From the NCBI RefSeq assembly GCF_950100655.1, contig NZ_CATNLY010000001.1, positions 1,136,905-1,200,904 on the forward strand: a DNA stretch of 64,000 bases. Reading direction: 5' to 3'. The position numbers and the translations under genes are program-made. Below the pieces are notes generated by a model. That model did not search any database. It was not told the DNA's origin and saw nothing but the letters and a program-made list of their open reading frames with translations. Positions 49,762 through 59,339 of the stretch are shown one piece after another. The DNA is from Pleomorphomonas sp. T1.2MG-36. Its GTDB lineage: Bacteria > Pseudomonadota > Alphaproteobacteria > Rhizobiales > Pleomorphomonadaceae. Positions within the stretch are counted from its first letter, which is position 1. Each line of letters begins with the position of its first letter.

Positions 49762-51222
49762 TCAGACGCCGTCGTAGGCGAAGGTCGCCATCATGCCCGA
49801 GGCCATGTGGTAGAGGTGGTGGCAGTGGAACGCCCACCGGCCGGGGTTGTCGGCATCGATGGCGATGGTGACCGTCCGGCTGGGCGGCACCAGCACGGTG
49901 TCGCGCACCGCGCCGGAAAAGCGCGACCCGCCGTCGAGACCGACCACCTGGAAGTGGTGGCCGTGCAGGTGCATCGGATGGGCCATCATCGAGGCGTTGC
50001 GCATCTCGATCTCCACCCTTTGCCCCCGCTTCACCCGGATCGCCTCGCTGCCGGGCATCGCCCAGCTGTAGCCCGCCATGTTGCCGGTGAGATCGACGGC
50101 ATAGCGGACGTCGGCCTTACGGTCGGCGAGCGGCGCGATGGCGCGAAGCCCGGCCTCGTGGGCGAAATCGAGCACCGGCCCCGTTGCCTCGCCGACCGGG
50201 GGCAGCTTCGACACGGCCGCTCCGGCGGTGGCGATCACGATGCCGGTGCGCTGCGGAGCACCCTCGCGCAGCGCCAGGATGGGGAAGGCGCCGCCCTCCG
50301 ACGGCACGCGCAGGCGGATATCCAGCCGCTGGCCCATGGTCATCGGGAAGCGGCGGGCAGCCACCGGCCGCACCGGCTGGCCGTCCACGGCCACCACCTG
50401 CCCCTCGAGGGCGCCGAGGTCGATGGAAAAGGCCGTCCCGGTGGCGCCGTTGATGATGCGCAGGCGGACGGTGCCGCCCTTCTCGACCCTGATCACCTCG
50501 GGGTCGTCGAGCGTCCGGTCGTTGGCGAGATAGGCGTCATACTCGATGTCGTTGAGGTCCATCGACATCCCGGGCATGCCGCCATGCTCCATGCCGGGCA
50601 TGGAGCCCATGTCCATTCCGCCGTGATCCATGCCCGGCATGTTCATCGCTCCCATGTCGTGGCCCATGCCCGGCATGGCGTGACCACCCGCCGAACTGCC
50701 CTTCAGTTTCGCCAGCAGTTCGGCCGCCGACGTGAACGAGAAGTCGTGCAGCAGGACGACGATCTCCTGCTCGTCGGCCGCCACCTCCTCCGCGCGCCGC
50801 ACGATCAGCGGCGCCGCCAGGAGATTCTGTTCCTGCAAGGTGTGCGCATGCATCCAATGCGTGCCGCCGCTGCCGACGGGAAAACGGAACGTCCGCCGTT
50901 CGCCGGCCTTGAGCTGCGGCATCGGTGCTTCTGGTACCCCATCCTGCTGCCAGGGCGGCGTCAGCCCGTGCCAGTGGACGATGGTTTCCTCGCCGAGAGT
51001 GTTGGCCAGCAGCACGTCGAAGTCGGTGCCGGCATCGAAGGCGAGGCCGGGCTTTCCGTCCGGCCCGGTGAGCGAATAGACGGTGGCCGCCCGGCCGTTG
51101 ACCTCGATAACCCTCGTCCCGAGGGTAAGGGTGCGCGCCGTCGCGGCAAAGACGCCGATGATGGGCATGGACATGAAAACGGCGCCGCCGACGGCGGCCT
51201 TGAGAAGCGTTCTGCGGTTCAT
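49762..51222 (-). CDS. periplasmic multicopper oxidase (CopA/CumA-like)
   Basis: Copper oxidase of 486 residues, probably exported folded by Tat (MNRRTLLKAAVGGAVF signal). All copper ligands are present: HWHG (83-86), HWMHAH (122-127), HPMHLHGHHF and the C-terminal HCHHLYHM with the axial Met. Residues 181-221 are a Met/His-rich insert (13 Met in about 41 residues, PGM and DHGGM repeats) of the kind that binds Cu(I) in CopA/PcoA and CueO. Role by family: oxidising periplasmic Cu(I) for copper tolerance. A small secreted Cys/His/Met protein gene precedes it by 65 bases. Confidence 0.93.
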   Translation of the reverse strand: MNRRTLLKAAVGGAVFMSMPIIGVFAATARTLTLGTRVIEVNGRAATVYSLTGPDGKPGLAFDAGTDFDVLLANTLGEETIVHWHGLTPPWQQDGVPEAPMPQLKAGERRTFRFPVGSGGTHWMHAHTLQEQNLLAAPLIVRRAEEVAADEQEIVVLLHDFSFTSAAELLAKLKGSSAGGHAMPGMGHDMGAMNMPGMDHGGMDMGSMPGMEHGGMPGMSMDLNDIEYDAYLANDRTLDDPEVIRVEKGGTVRLRIINGATGTAFSIDLGALEGQVVAVDGQPVRPVAARRFPMTMGQRLDIRLRVPSEGGAFPILALREGAPQRTGIVIATAGAAVSKLPPVGEATGPVLDFAHEAGLRAIAPLADRKADVRYAVDLTGNMAGYSWAMPGSEAIRVKRGQRVEIEMRNASMMAHPMHLHGHHFQVVGLDGGSRFSGAVRDTVLVPPSRTVTIAIDADNPGRWAFHCHHLYHMASGMMATFAYDGV

Positions 51223-51287
51223 GATCGATCCTTGAGCCCGGCGGCGTTCGGCGCACCGGTGCGAGAGTTCGGCTGAAAACGGAGCGG

Positions 51288-51641
51288 TCAGGCGAACGGT
51301 CTGGGCGGATCGATAGGCGGGGCGACGTCGCGGCCGGTCAGGAACGTGTCGGCGACGGCAAGATCGAGCACGACGCTCGACAGCGGCGTGGCGATCACCG
51401 ACGCCGCGGGCAGCCAGGCGACGACGCAGACCGCGCCTATGCAGCACGACATCTTGCCATGGCCGCCGGCATCGTGGCGGTCCGCCTTGCCGTGAGACGC
51501 CATGGGCGACGCGCACCTCTCGGGACCCTGCTGCGACGACGCCATCTTCTCCCCGCCCATGCCGGCGGCAGAGGCATGCGGTCCCGGCGAAAGCGCCAGG
51601 AGCAGAGCCAGAACGGCGACGAGAATCGCGAAGGGACGCAT
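51288..51641 (-). CDS. small exported Cys/His/Met-rich protein beside copper oxidase
   Basis: A 117-residue protein: signal peptide (ILVAVLALLLALSPGPHASA), a short region rich in Met, His and Cys (AAGMGGEKMASSQQGPERCASPMASHGKADRHDAGGHGKMSCC in outline), a hydrophobic stretch (AVCVVAWLPAASVIATPLS) and a Pro-rich end PPIDPPRPFA. Candidate periplasmic copper-handling protein, inferred from residue content and from lying just upstream of the multicopper oxidase in the same direction. It resembles DUF2946-like proteins in layout; family not confirmed. Confidence 0.7.
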   Translation of the reverse strand: MRPFAILVAVLALLLALSPGPHASAAGMGGEKMASSQQGPERCASPMASHGKADRHDAGGHGKMSCCIGAVCVVAWLPAASVIATPLSSVVLDLAVADTFLTGRDVAPPIDPPRPFA

Positions 51642-52071
51642 CGAGGATCTCGGCCGGGGAAAGTCCCGGATGGGGGATATGTGGTTCGGCCGCCGCGACG
51701 GTCAAGGCGTGCCGCGTCGCCCACCTCCGGACATCGATCTCGACACGGTCAGCCGGGCCGGAAACGAAGCGGTGGAAAGCGGACTGTAGGGCTCCGGTAA
51801 CGGCGTCCCATCTTTTTGGAACAAATCCAAAAATCAGACCAAATTCTCAGATGGACCAACTGGACAACGCCCGGCGTTGATGCATAAAGGGGGCCGGAAA
51901 GGCATCCGTAGCAAGGCGTAGTCGCGCCCACTCCGGAAGCCGTGCAAGTTGTTGAAACCCTTTTCGTCAAACTCGCATCGACGGCCACGGACGGGGTGGC
52001 CCCCGCGAGGATGACGAAGCGGCCGCCGGGATATCCGTGGCGTCCGCTCCTCCGCGCGAAAGGAAGCGATC
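51642..52071. other. promoter region upstream of petABC
   Basis: About 430 bases between divergent genes without a credible ORF. It contains TTTTTGGA-N5-TCCAAAAA (51813-51833), an 8-base-arm palindrome in an AT-rich patch, and CAACGCCCGGCGTTG (51865-51879), a 15-base palindrome. Either could be an operator for the bc1 operon or the copper genes. A GAAAGGAAG ribosome site precedes petA. Confidence 0.55.
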
Positions 52072-52635
52072 TTGGCTGAGAGCGATACACCGGCAGAACC
52101 AACCCGCCGCGATTTCCTCCTGCATGCCGCCGGTGCTTTCGGCGTGGTCGGCGTTGCCGCCGCGGCCTGGCCATTCGTCGATCAGATGAACCCCGATGCG
52201 TCGACCCGCGCGCTGGCGTCGGTCGAGGTCGACATCGCCGCCGTCCAGCCGGGCCAGGCGATCACCGTCATGTGGCGCGGCAAGCCGGTCGTGATCCGCA
52301 ACCGCACCGAAAAGGAAATCGAGGAAGGCAAGACGGTCAAGCTCGAAGAGCTGAAGGACCCGCTGGCCCGCAACGCCAACGCCGATGCCGCCGCCGATGC
52401 GACCGACGCCAACCGAGCCGCGACCGGCAAGGAGAACATCCTCGTCATGACCAAGGTCTGCACCCATCTCGGCTGCATTCCGCTCGACGAGTCCGGCGAG
52501 TTCGGCGGCTGGTTCTGCCCGTGCCACGGTTCGGTCTACGACACGGCCGGCCGCATCCGTAAGGGTCCGGCGCCGGAAAATCTGCCGATCCCGCCCTACG
52601 CCTTCCTGTCCGACACCAAGATCCGCATCGGCTGA
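52072..52635 (+). CDS. petA: cytochrome bc1 Rieske iron-sulfur subunit
   Basis: Carries the [2Fe-2S] cluster that takes the first electron from ubiquinol. The 187-residue product has a Tat-type anchor ([25 protein letters not shown]) and Rieske motifs C130-T-H132-L-G-C135 and C149-P-C151-H152. The start is TTG, supported by AAGGAAG five bases upstream; no ATG is available nearby. First gene of petABC. Confidence 0.96.
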   Translation: MAESDTPAEPTRRDFLLHAAGAFGVVGVAAAAWPFVDQMNPDASTRALASVEVDIAAVQPGQAITVMWRGKPVVIRNRTEKEIEEGKTVKLEELKDPLARNANADAAADATDANRAATGKENILVMTKVCTHLGCIPLDESGEFGGWFCPCHGSVYDTAGRIRKGPAPENLPIPPYAFLSDTKIRIG

Positions 52636-52660
52636 TCGCCCTTCCCGACGAGGTAATTCC

Positions 52661-53926
52661 ATGTCCGGTCATTCGACCTATGTCCCGAGGACGGCCATCG
52701 GGAAGTGGTTCGAGGCGCGCCTTCCGGTCGTCCGCCTCCTGCACGACACCGCCGTCTCCTACCCGACGCCACGCAACCTCAACGCTCTCTGGACCTTCGG
52801 CGGCATCCTCGCGATGATGCTGGTGGTGCAGATCGTCACCGGCATCGTGCTCGCCATGCACTACGCCGCCGAGAGCACCGTCGCCTTCCGCTCCGTCGAG
52901 AGCATCATGCGCGACGTCAACTGGGGCTGGCTGATCCGCTACCTGCACGCCAACGGCGCGTCGATGTTCTTCATCGCCGTCTACATCCACATCTTCCGTG
53001 GCCTCTACTACGGCTCCTACAAGGCCCCGCGCGAGATCCTGTGGATCCTCGGCGTCATCATCTACCTTCTCATGATGGCCGCCGCCTTCATGGGCTACGT
53101 GCTGCCCTGGGGCCAGATGTCGTTCTGGGGCGCCACCGTCATCACCAATTTCTTCACCGCTCTGCCCTTCGTCGGCCAGCCGATCCAGACGCTGCTCATC
53201 GGCGGCTTCTCGGTGGACAATGCCACGCTGAACCGCTTCTTCTCGCTGCACTATCTGCTGCCGTTCCTGATCGCCGGCGTCGTGGTGCTGCACGTCTGGG
53301 CGCTGCACGTGGTCGGCCAGAACAACCCGCTCGGCATCGACGTGAAGAGCGAGAAGGACACGGTTCCCTTCACGCCCTACGCCACGTCCAAGGACGTGAT
53401 GTGGATCGTGCTGTTCATGATCTTCTATGGCTGGTTCGTCTTCTATCAGCCGAACTTCCTCGGCCATCCCGACAACTATATCGAGGCGAACCCGCTGTCG
53501 ACGCCGGCCCACATCGTGCCGGAATGGTACTTCCTGCCGTTCTACGCCATCCTCCGGGCCATCGACTTCAACATCGGGCCGATCGATTCCAAGCTCGGCG
53601 GCGTGCTCGCCATGTTCGGCGCCATCGCCGTGCTGGCCTTCCTGCCCTGGCTCGACACCTCCAAGGTGCGCTCGGGCCGCTTCCGGCCGATCTTCAAGGT
53701 CGCCTTCTGGGTGTTCGGCGTCAACGCGCTGTTCCTCGGCTACCTGGGCTCGGTGAAGACCGACGACATCATCGGCGGCCTGCAGGCGGTCAGCTGGGCC
53801 AAGCTCAGCACCTTCTACTACTTCGCCTACTTCCTGGTGATCCTGCCGGTGCTCGGTTACATCGAGAAGCCGAAGCCGCTGCCCGTGTCGATCAACGACG
53901 CGATCCTGGCGAAATCGGCTCACTGA
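52661..53926 (+). CDS. petB: cytochrome b subunit of bc1 complex
   Basis: Eight-helix membrane subunit that holds both b hemes and the two quinol sites. The 421-residue protein shows [79 protein letters not shown] and the PEWYF quinol-site motif. Starts 25 bases after petA. Confidence 0.97.
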   Translation: MSGHSTYVPRTAIGKWFEARLPVVRLLHDTAVSYPTPRNLNALWTFGGILAMMLVVQIVTGIVLAMHYAAESTVAFRSVESIMRDVNWGWLIRYLHANGASMFFIAVYIHIFRGLYYGSYKAPREILWILGVIIYLLMMAAAFMGYVLPWGQMSFWGATVITNFFTALPFVGQPIQTLLIGGFSVDNATLNRFFSLHYLLPFLIAGVVVLHVWALHVVGQNNPLGIDVKSEKDTVPFTPYATSKDVMWIVLFMIFYGWFVFYQPNFLGHPDNYIEANPLSTPAHIVPEWYFLPFYAILRAIDFNIGPIDSKLGGVLAMFGAIAVLAFLPWLDTSKVRSGRFRPIFKVAFWVFGVNALFLGYLGSVKTDDIIGGLQAVSWAKLSTFYYFAYFLVILPVLGYIEKPKPLPVSINDAILAKSAH

Positions 53927-53945
53927 CGCCCAACGGAGAGAAATC

Positions 53946-54803
53946 ATGACTGCCAAGATGATCCGTTGGGCCGCCGCCGCCTTTGCCGCCGGCATCGCCC
54001 TGACAGCGTCAATCGCCGTCGCCGAGGAGACGGCGGTCGAGTATCCCCTGCTGAAGCCCACCCGCCAGGAATGGTCGTTCGCCGGCATCTTCGGCCACTA
54101 CGACCAGGCCCAGCTGCAGCGCGGCTACCAGGTCTACAAGGACGTCTGCTCGTCCTGTCACGCGATGAAGCTGGTCAAGTTCCGCAACCTCGCCGACGAG
54201 GGCGGACCGGGCTTCACCGAGGACGCGGTCAAGGTGCTCGCGGCCACCTACGCCATCCAGGACGGCCCCAACGACGCCGGCGAGATGTTCGAGCGGCCCC
54301 GTCTGCCGTCCGACGCCTTCCCCTCGCCCTTCGCCAACGACAACGCGGCCCGCGCCGCCAACGGCGGCGCCCTGCCGCCCGACCTGTCGCTGATCGCCAA
54401 GGCGCGCGCCGTCCATCGCGGCTTCCCCTGGTTCGTGTTCGACATGTTCTGGCCCTACCAGGAGCAGGGTCCGGACTACATCACGTCGCTGCTCACCGGC
54501 TACCAGGACCCGCCAGAGGGCGTCACGGTGCCCGAGGGCACCTACTACAACCCGCACTTCATCAATGGCGTCTCGCTGCGCATGCCGCCCCCGCTCGACA
54601 ACGACGTCGTCGAGTATTCCGACGGCACGCCGCAGACCAAGGAACAGTACGCCAAGGACGTGTCGGCCTTCCTGATGTGGGCGGCCGAGCCGCACCTCGA
54701 CGCCCGCAAGGAACTGGGCCTCAAGGTGATGCTCTACCTGATCATCTTCGCCGGCATCCTCTACTTCGTGAAGCGGCAGGTCTGGCGCGGCGTTCCCCAC
54801 TGA
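53946..54803 (+). CDS. petC: cytochrome c1 subunit of bc1 complex
   Basis: Membrane-anchored c-type cytochrome that hands electrons to soluble cytochrome c. The 285-residue product has a cleavable signal peptide, heme-binding C68-S-S-C71-H72, the axial-Met region MPPPL, and a C-terminal membrane helix (LKVMLYLIIFAGILYFVK). It ends the operon before a strong terminator. Confidence 0.96.
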   Translation: MTAKMIRWAAAAFAAGIALTASIAVAEETAVEYPLLKPTRQEWSFAGIFGHYDQAQLQRGYQVYKDVCSSCHAMKLVKFRNLADEGGPGFTEDAVKVLAATYAIQDGPNDAGEMFERPRLPSDAFPSPFANDNAARAANGGALPPDLSLIAKARAVHRGFPWFVFDMFWPYQEQGPDYITSLLTGYQDPPEGVTVPEGTYYNPHFINGVSLRMPPPLDNDVVEYSDGTPQTKEQYAKDVSAFLMWAAEPHLDARKELGLKVMLYLIIFAGILYFVKRQVWRGVPH

Positions 54804-54830
54804 TCGCCTTTTGCCGAGCATTCTGGAAAC

Positions 54831-54853
54831 GGGCTCCTTCGGGGGCCCTTTTT
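54831..54853 (+). terminator. terminator of petABC
   Basis: GGGCTCC-TTCG-GGGGCCC hairpin followed by TTTTTCG, 28 bases past the petC stop. Confidence 0.9.
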
Positions 54854-54978
54854 CGTTTCGTCACCTCGCGTTCACGGAAACGTCGCCGCGGTGGGAACCG
54901 AATCGTGGGGTATGTCCTTGTCGTCGTTGGCAGAGCCAGTTCATCTGCCGTCACACACAGTCAACGAAGAGAAGAAAC

Positions 54979-55929
54979 TTGCGTCTGAACATACTTTCCG
55001 CCGGCGTCCTTTTCGCCTGCAGCCTCGCCCTTTCCGCCTGCAACGACCAGAAATCCTCCGCCGAGCAGCCAACCCAATCTCCTGCCGAGCAGCAGGAGAT
55101 TGCCAAGTACAACGCCTATGTCGATGTCGCGAACAGCCTGCACTCGCCCTTTGCCAAGGAGCTCGCCGATTACCGGGCCTATCGCGAACCCGAGGTGACA
55201 TCCGGCAAGCCGCTTGAGACCTATTCGGTGGCCTCCACGCTGTCCGTCACCCAGATCAGGGAGAAGCTGACCAAGGCCGCCGCCCTTCCCTTCGCCATGC
55301 CGGAGATCGACGCGCCCGCCAAGAGCTTCGGGGACGCCCTCGCCAAGTTCGAACCGATCAACTCCGATCTGAGCAACTACGCCGAGTCCAAGGGCTATCT
55401 CGCCGACGGCGGAAAGAAGGCACGGGAGCAGAACGCCGGCTTCGTTGCCGCCTTGACCGAGGTGGCGAACGCCGAGACGGCCTTCCTCTCCGGCATTCAG
55501 AAGCGTGACGAGATCAACACCCAGGCCGCCTTCGACAAGGCGACCAAGGACACGGACGACTACTACCGCGCCGGAGTGATCCTCCATGCGAAGAAGGCCG
55601 TCAGGCTCGGCGATTCCGTGTTCGAGCAGCAAGGATCGAAGGAGGCCGTCGACCCGTTCCGGGCGAGCCTCGATCAGGTCGCGGCCATGGCCGACGGCTT
55701 CAATGCCAAGAGCAAGGAAAAGGATCCGAAAGGCTGCCCGGCCATGACGAAGGCCATCAACGACTTTCTGGCCCTGGGACGCACGGTCGTCCAGCACGCC
55801 GAGAAGGGCGACTACGTTCCGGACGGCAGCGCCACCTGGAAGCTGAACAACCCCATCCAGTATGACGCCGGCACCCTGCTGCTCCGCTTCAACGCCATGA
55901 TCGGCCTGTTCAACTATCCGCGCTGCTGA
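54979..55929 (+). CDS. DUF3829 (YiiG-like) lipoprotein
   Basis: Predicted envelope lipoprotein of 316 residues. The signal peptide ILSAGVLFACSLALSAC carries the lipobox LSAC, followed by a linker rich in Gln, Ser and Glu and a helical domain. YNAYVDVANSLHSPF, LAKFEPINSDLSNYAESKGYLAD and AMIGLFNYPRC resemble YiiG/DUF3829 proteins of unknown function. The start is TTG (no ATG in a suitable place), preceded by GAAGAGAAG. Lies between petC and apt, genes often adjacent in relatives, so it may be an insertion. The call to DUF3829 is from sequence memory. Confidence 0.75.
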   Translation: MRLNILSAGVLFACSLALSACNDQKSSAEQPTQSPAEQQEIAKYNAYVDVANSLHSPFAKELADYRAYREPEVTSGKPLETYSVASTLSVTQIREKLTKAAALPFAMPEIDAPAKSFGDALAKFEPINSDLSNYAESKGYLADGGKKAREQNAGFVAALTEVANAETAFLSGIQKRDEINTQAAFDKATKDTDDYYRAGVILHAKKAVRLGDSVFEQQGSKEAVDPFRASLDQVAAMADGFNAKSKEKDPKGCPAMTKAINDFLALGRTVVQHAEKGDYVPDGSATWKLNNPIQYDAGTLLLRFNAMIGLFNYPRC

Positions 55930-56038
55930 CGGTGCGCGTCTCATTTATGCCGGCAAACCCGGGATAGCCGGCTGAATCGGTTGCGGCCCGCGCCCTCGTT
56001 GTCTAGAACGGGCCGTAACTTCTTCAGGAAGCCCTCCC

Positions 56039-56566
56039 ATGAATCTGGCCGATACCATTCGCGCGATCCCCGACTATCCCAAGCCGGGCATCGTCTTCCG
56101 CGACATCACCACCCTCCTAGGCAATGCCCGGGCCTTCCGGCGCACAGTCGACGAACTGGTCCAGCCCTGGGCGGGCGGCAAGATCGACAAGGTGGCCGGC
56201 ATCGAGGCGCGCGGCTTTATCCTGGGCGGCGCCGTCGCCCACCAGCTCAGCGCCGGCTTCGTGCCGATCCGCAAGAAGGGCAAGCTGCCGCACGAGACCG
56301 TGTCGATGGTCTACAGCCTGGAATACGGCGTCGACGAGATCGAGATGCACAAGGACGCCATCCTGCCGGGCGAGCGCGTCCTCTTGGTCGACGACCTGAT
56401 CGCCACCGGTGGCACGGCCAGCGCCGCCGCCAAGCTGATCCGCCAGATGGGCGGCGAACTGGAAGCGGCCTGCTTCATCGTCGACCTGCCGGCACTCGGC
56501 GGCGCCGACAAGCTGCGGTCGCTCAACGTCTCCGTCCGCACGCTGATCGCCTTCGAAGGCGAGTGA
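56039..56566 (+). CDS. apt: adenine phosphoribosyltransferase
   Basis: Purine salvage enzyme joining adenine and PRPP to give AMP. The 175-residue product shows [46 protein letters not shown] and the PRPP-binding loop [17 protein letters not shown]. Usual length; stands alone downstream of the lipoprotein gene. Confidence 0.96.
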   Translation: MNLADTIRAIPDYPKPGIVFRDITTLLGNARAFRRTVDELVQPWAGGKIDKVAGIEARGFILGGAVAHQLSAGFVPIRKKGKLPHETVSMVYSLEYGVDEIEMHKDAILPGERVLLVDDLIATGGTASAAAKLIRQMGGELEAACFIVDLPALGGADKLRSLNVSVRTLIAFEGE

Positions 56567-56595
56567 CCGGTCCGAGCGGTGGCGGGAGAGAGCGC

Positions 56596-57285
56596 ATGAC
56601 CGACATTCCCTCCATCGACCTCACGGGCAAGGCCGTCGATCAGGCGGCCCTCGACCGCCTCACCTCCATCGGAGAGCCGCGCCGTCTCGTCGGCGCCGAC
56701 CTCGGCGGCCTTTCCTTCGGCGAGGTCGATCTTGCCGGATGGCAGTTCGAGGGGTGCAACCTCGCCCACAGCAAGCTCGCCCGCACCCGGCTCGCCGAGA
56801 GTCGCTGGTCGGCCTGCAAGGGCGCCTTCGCCGACTTCGGCCGCGCCGATCTGGTCGACGCCGAGATCGTCTCCTCCGACTTCAACAACGCCCTGTTCCG
56901 GCAGGCGGTGCTGACCTCCGCCGCCTTCCGCCGCTCCAAGCTGACCGGCGCCGACTTCACCGACGCCCGCACCGTCGATCTCGCGCTGGAGGAAGTGCTG
57001 GCTGTCGACGCACGCCTGCCCAAGGTATCCTTCCGCCGCCAGACGCTGACGCAGGTGGATCTCTCCGGCGCCCTACTGGAGGGCGCCGATTTCCGCGACG
57101 CGGTGTTCGAGGAGTGCAGCCTGCGCGACGCCCAGTTGCTGCGCGCCCGCTTCGAAGGGGCCGACCTGCGCGGCGCCGATCTCGGCGGCATTCGGCTTGG
57201 CGACGCCGCGCATTTCCGCGGCGCCATCATTTCCCGCGCCCAGGCGACGGACCTCCTGAAGGAACTCGGCCTCAGGGTTCTCTAG
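56596..57285 (+). CDS. pentapeptide repeat protein
   Basis: A 229-residue protein built mainly of A(D/N)LXX-type repeats from residue about 32 onward: LVGADLGGLSFGEVDLAG, SKLTGADFTDARTVDL, VDLSGALLEGADFRDAVFEECSLRDAQLL, FEGADLRGADLGGIRLGDA. Such repeats form a right-handed quadrilateral helix. Family members include gyrase-protecting proteins, but nothing here shows a target. GGGAGAG precedes the ATG. It follows apt by 29 bases. Confidence 0.88.
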   Translation: MTDIPSIDLTGKAVDQAALDRLTSIGEPRRLVGADLGGLSFGEVDLAGWQFEGCNLAHSKLARTRLAESRWSACKGAFADFGRADLVDAEIVSSDFNNALFRQAVLTSAAFRRSKLTGADFTDARTVDLALEEVLAVDARLPKVSFRRQTLTQVDLSGALLEGADFRDAVFEECSLRDAQLLRARFEGADLRGADLGGIRLGDAAHFRGAIISRAQATDLLKELGLRVL

Positions 57286-57294
57286 CGCGCCCGT

Positions 57295-57386
57295 CGATCT
57301 GACTGAATCAGATCGGCGCTCTAAGCTCTTGTTTGTGAAGCATCATCTTTTCGATCCTCGTTTCACTCCGGTCGGATGATGCTCTA
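57295..57386. repeat. dispersed intergenic hairpin element, family A copy 2
   Basis: Two stems: CGATCTGA (57295) with TCAGATCG (57308), and AGCATCATC (57339) with GATGATGCT (57375). It matches the element at 28994-29085 in layout; both stems keep pairing although bases differ. It fills the gap between the convergent pentapeptide and Crp/Fnr genes and could work as a terminator for either. Confidence 0.7.
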
Positions 57387-57395
57387 GCTCCCCGC

Positions 57396-58130
57396 TCACG
57401 GCTCGGGGTAGACGCCCTTCAGCACCATGTCGAAGTGTCCGCGAACCACCTCGTTGCAGGCGCAGGCCATCCTGCCGAGATGGTCGTGGTCGAGCACCGT
57501 CAGGCGCCCTCTCTGGGTATCGACCACCCCTTCCGCCTTGAAGCGCCCGATGACGCGCGTCGTGTAGCTTCGGCCGACGCCGAGCAGTCCGGCCAACTGG
57601 TCCTGGGTCAGCGTCAGCTCGTCCGAGCCGGTGCGCTCGCTGGCGGCGACCAGCCAGCGGGCCGCACGCTGCTGAATGGTGTGGGCCGCGTTGCAGGCGC
57701 TCGCCTGGAACACCTGGGCGAGCAGACAGTCGGCATAGCGATTGAACAGCGAGTCGATGGTCGGCTCGTCGGCCTTGAGGGCTTCGAGGTCGCCGAGGGA
57801 TATGCGGGCAAAGGTGCCGCCGAACAGCACGACGGCGAGCGCGAAGGCCGGCAGATGACCCCGGCTGACGATGCCGCCGACAGCCCCTTCCCTGCCGATC
57901 AGGGCCGTTTCCACTTCCCGTCCGTCGCCGAAGGTGACGCGATAGGACGCCATGGCCTTGCCGATCGGGAAATAGGCCCATTCCACCCGGTTTCCGGGCG
58001 TTTGCAGCGTACGGCCGACCTCGCCCGCCCAAGGCTGGAGAAGCGAGACCAGGCGCTCCCACTCGCGGGGGCGCAATGCGTCGATGAGATTGTTGCCGGT
58101 TTTCCCTTCAAACGTCGAAATCGCCGCCAT
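57396..58130 (-). CDS. Crp/Fnr family transcriptional regulator
   Basis: Regulator of 244 residues with a cyclic-nucleotide-like N-terminal domain (VEWAYFPIGKAMASYRVTFGDGREVETALIGREGAVGG) and a C-terminal HTH of the Crp type (LTQDQLAGLLGVGRSYTTRVIGRFKAEGVV). It lacks the FNR cysteine cluster, so oxygen sensing by iron-sulfur is not expected; a C-x-C pair occurs near the end (ACACNE). Divergent from a stand-alone receiver protein gene; such pairs are common in Hyphomicrobiales. Confidence 0.9.
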   Translation of the reverse strand: MAAISTFEGKTGNNLIDALRPREWERLVSLLQPWAGEVGRTLQTPGNRVEWAYFPIGKAMASYRVTFGDGREVETALIGREGAVGGIVSRGHLPAFALAVVLFGGTFARISLGDLEALKADEPTIDSLFNRYADCLLAQVFQASACNAAHTIQQRAARWLVAASERTGSDELTLTQDQLAGLLGVGRSYTTRVIGRFKAEGVVDTQRGRLTVLDHDHLGRMACACNEVVRGHFDMVLKGVYPEP

Positions 58131-58273
58131 AAGTGTTCCTACCGACGTAAAAAACGCGAAAGACTTTCACCCTGTGTTCAGTATTGGACATACAGAGAGC
58201 CCCCTCGCCAGTAAAATCCATAGTCGCAAAGCTGGAATAATTTCAAGCGGCTGTGAAAGCGCGAGGTGGATAC

Positions 58274-58621
58274 ATGATCGGCGGCCAACGAATTCTCGTC
58301 CTGGAGGACGAGCCGCTGATTGCTATGGACCTCGAAGATCTCCTGACTTCCAAGGGTTTCACGGTCGTCGGCCCGTTCTCGACCGCCGCCGCCGCGCTTG
58401 AAAGCCTGGACGAGGCACCGCTTCAGGCCGCCCTGCTCGACATCTATCTCTTCAATGGAACGTCGTTCGACGTCGCCCGCGAGCTGCGGCGCCGGGGCAT
58501 ACGCTTCGCCTTCATGACCGGCCTGGTGGCGCCGGATGTGGTGCCCGCCGATCTCGCGGGATCGCCGATCATCCTGAAGCCCTATAACGAGAAGGAACTG
58601 CTGGCCTTCGTCGCGACCTGA
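58274..58621 (+). CDS. single-domain response regulator
   Basis: A 115-residue receiver domain without an output domain. Acidic pocket E11-D12, phosphoacceptor D56 in LLDIYLFNG, T in FMTG and K108 in ILKPYN are all in place. ATG at 58274 follows GAGGTGG. Acts presumably through protein contacts in a phosphorelay; the kinase is not in the window. Confidence 0.9.
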   Translation: MIGGQRILVLEDEPLIAMDLEDLLTSKGFTVVGPFSTAAAALESLDEAPLQAALLDIYLFNGTSFDVARELRRRGIRFAFMTGLVAPDVVPADLAGSPIILKPYNEKELLAFVAT

Positions 58622-58661
58622 GGGCCGGAGAGCACTCGGACTCCGGCTTCAACGCCCGCCG

Positions 58662-59339
58662 TTACTTCGAAGGCGCCTTCTTGAGATAGCGGTAGATGGT
58701 CGGCTCGGAGACCTGCAACAGGGTCGAGATTTCCGAAACCGCGCCCTTGATGCGGAACACGCCGAGCTCGGCCAGCTCGAAGACGACCGCGCTCTTCTCC
58801 GCCGGCGTCATGCGCTCCGGCTCGATGCCGACCTTGGACAGCACGTGATCGAAGCGCGACGAGATCAGGGCCCTGGGATCGAGGTCGAGATTCTCCTCGG
58901 GCAGGATCGGATCGCCGTCCGGCGCAACGTTGGCCGTGTTGATGAAATCGTCGATCGCCGACCGCGCCGCGACGAAGGCGGTGATGTCGACGTTGACGCA
59001 AAGCATGCCGATGACGTCGTTCGCCCTGTTCTTGATGAAGAACGTCGACGCCCGGACCGTCTTCTTGGTCTCGTCGGTCTTGCCGATGTAGTTGGCGATG
59101 TATCTCTTCTTCTCGTAGACCTTCTTCTCCAGAAGCTCCAGCGCGAAGCCCGTTATGCAGCCGCCCACCTGACGCCCGGAAACGTGGTTGTTGCGGATGG
59201 CGATGATCGACGACTCGAGCTGCCTGAGGTCGTGAAGAATGACCTCGCAGTTCCGGCCGAGCGTCTCGGCGTAAAAGTCGACCATGGGAACGAATGACTC
59301 GAGGATCTTGTCATCTTCCGAGACTGACGGAACCTTCAT
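58662..59339 (-). CDS. YheO-like PAS/HTH transcriptional regulator
   Basis: A 225-residue regulator. Residues about 10-125 form a YheO-like PAS domain (FVPMVDFYAETLGRNCEVILHDLRQLESSIIAIRNNHVSGRQVGG). The C-terminal part is an HTH (ELAELGVFRIKGAVSEISTLLQVSEPTIYRYLKK). DauR, a relative, controls D-arginine catabolism. Start MKVPSVSEDDKILESF at 59339. Divergent from a ridA-aminotransferase-antiporter run, its likely target. Confidence 0.88.
   Translation of the reverse strand: MKVPSVSEDDKILESFVPMVDFYAETLGRNCEVILHDLRQLESSIIAIRNNHVSGRQVGGCITGFALELLEKKVYEKKRYIANYIGKTDETKKTVRASTFFIKNRANDVIGMLCVNVDITAFVAARSAIDDFINTANVAPDGDPILPEENLDLDPRALISSRFDHVLSKVGIEPERMTPAEKSAVVFELAELGVFRIKGAVSEISTLLQVSEPTIYRYLKKAPSK

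Noticed and set aside
58110..58135. GGAAC near the Crp/Fnr start as an EcfG promoter
   Set aside because: The would-be -10 lies inside the coding sequence; the GGA is better explained as the ribosome site.
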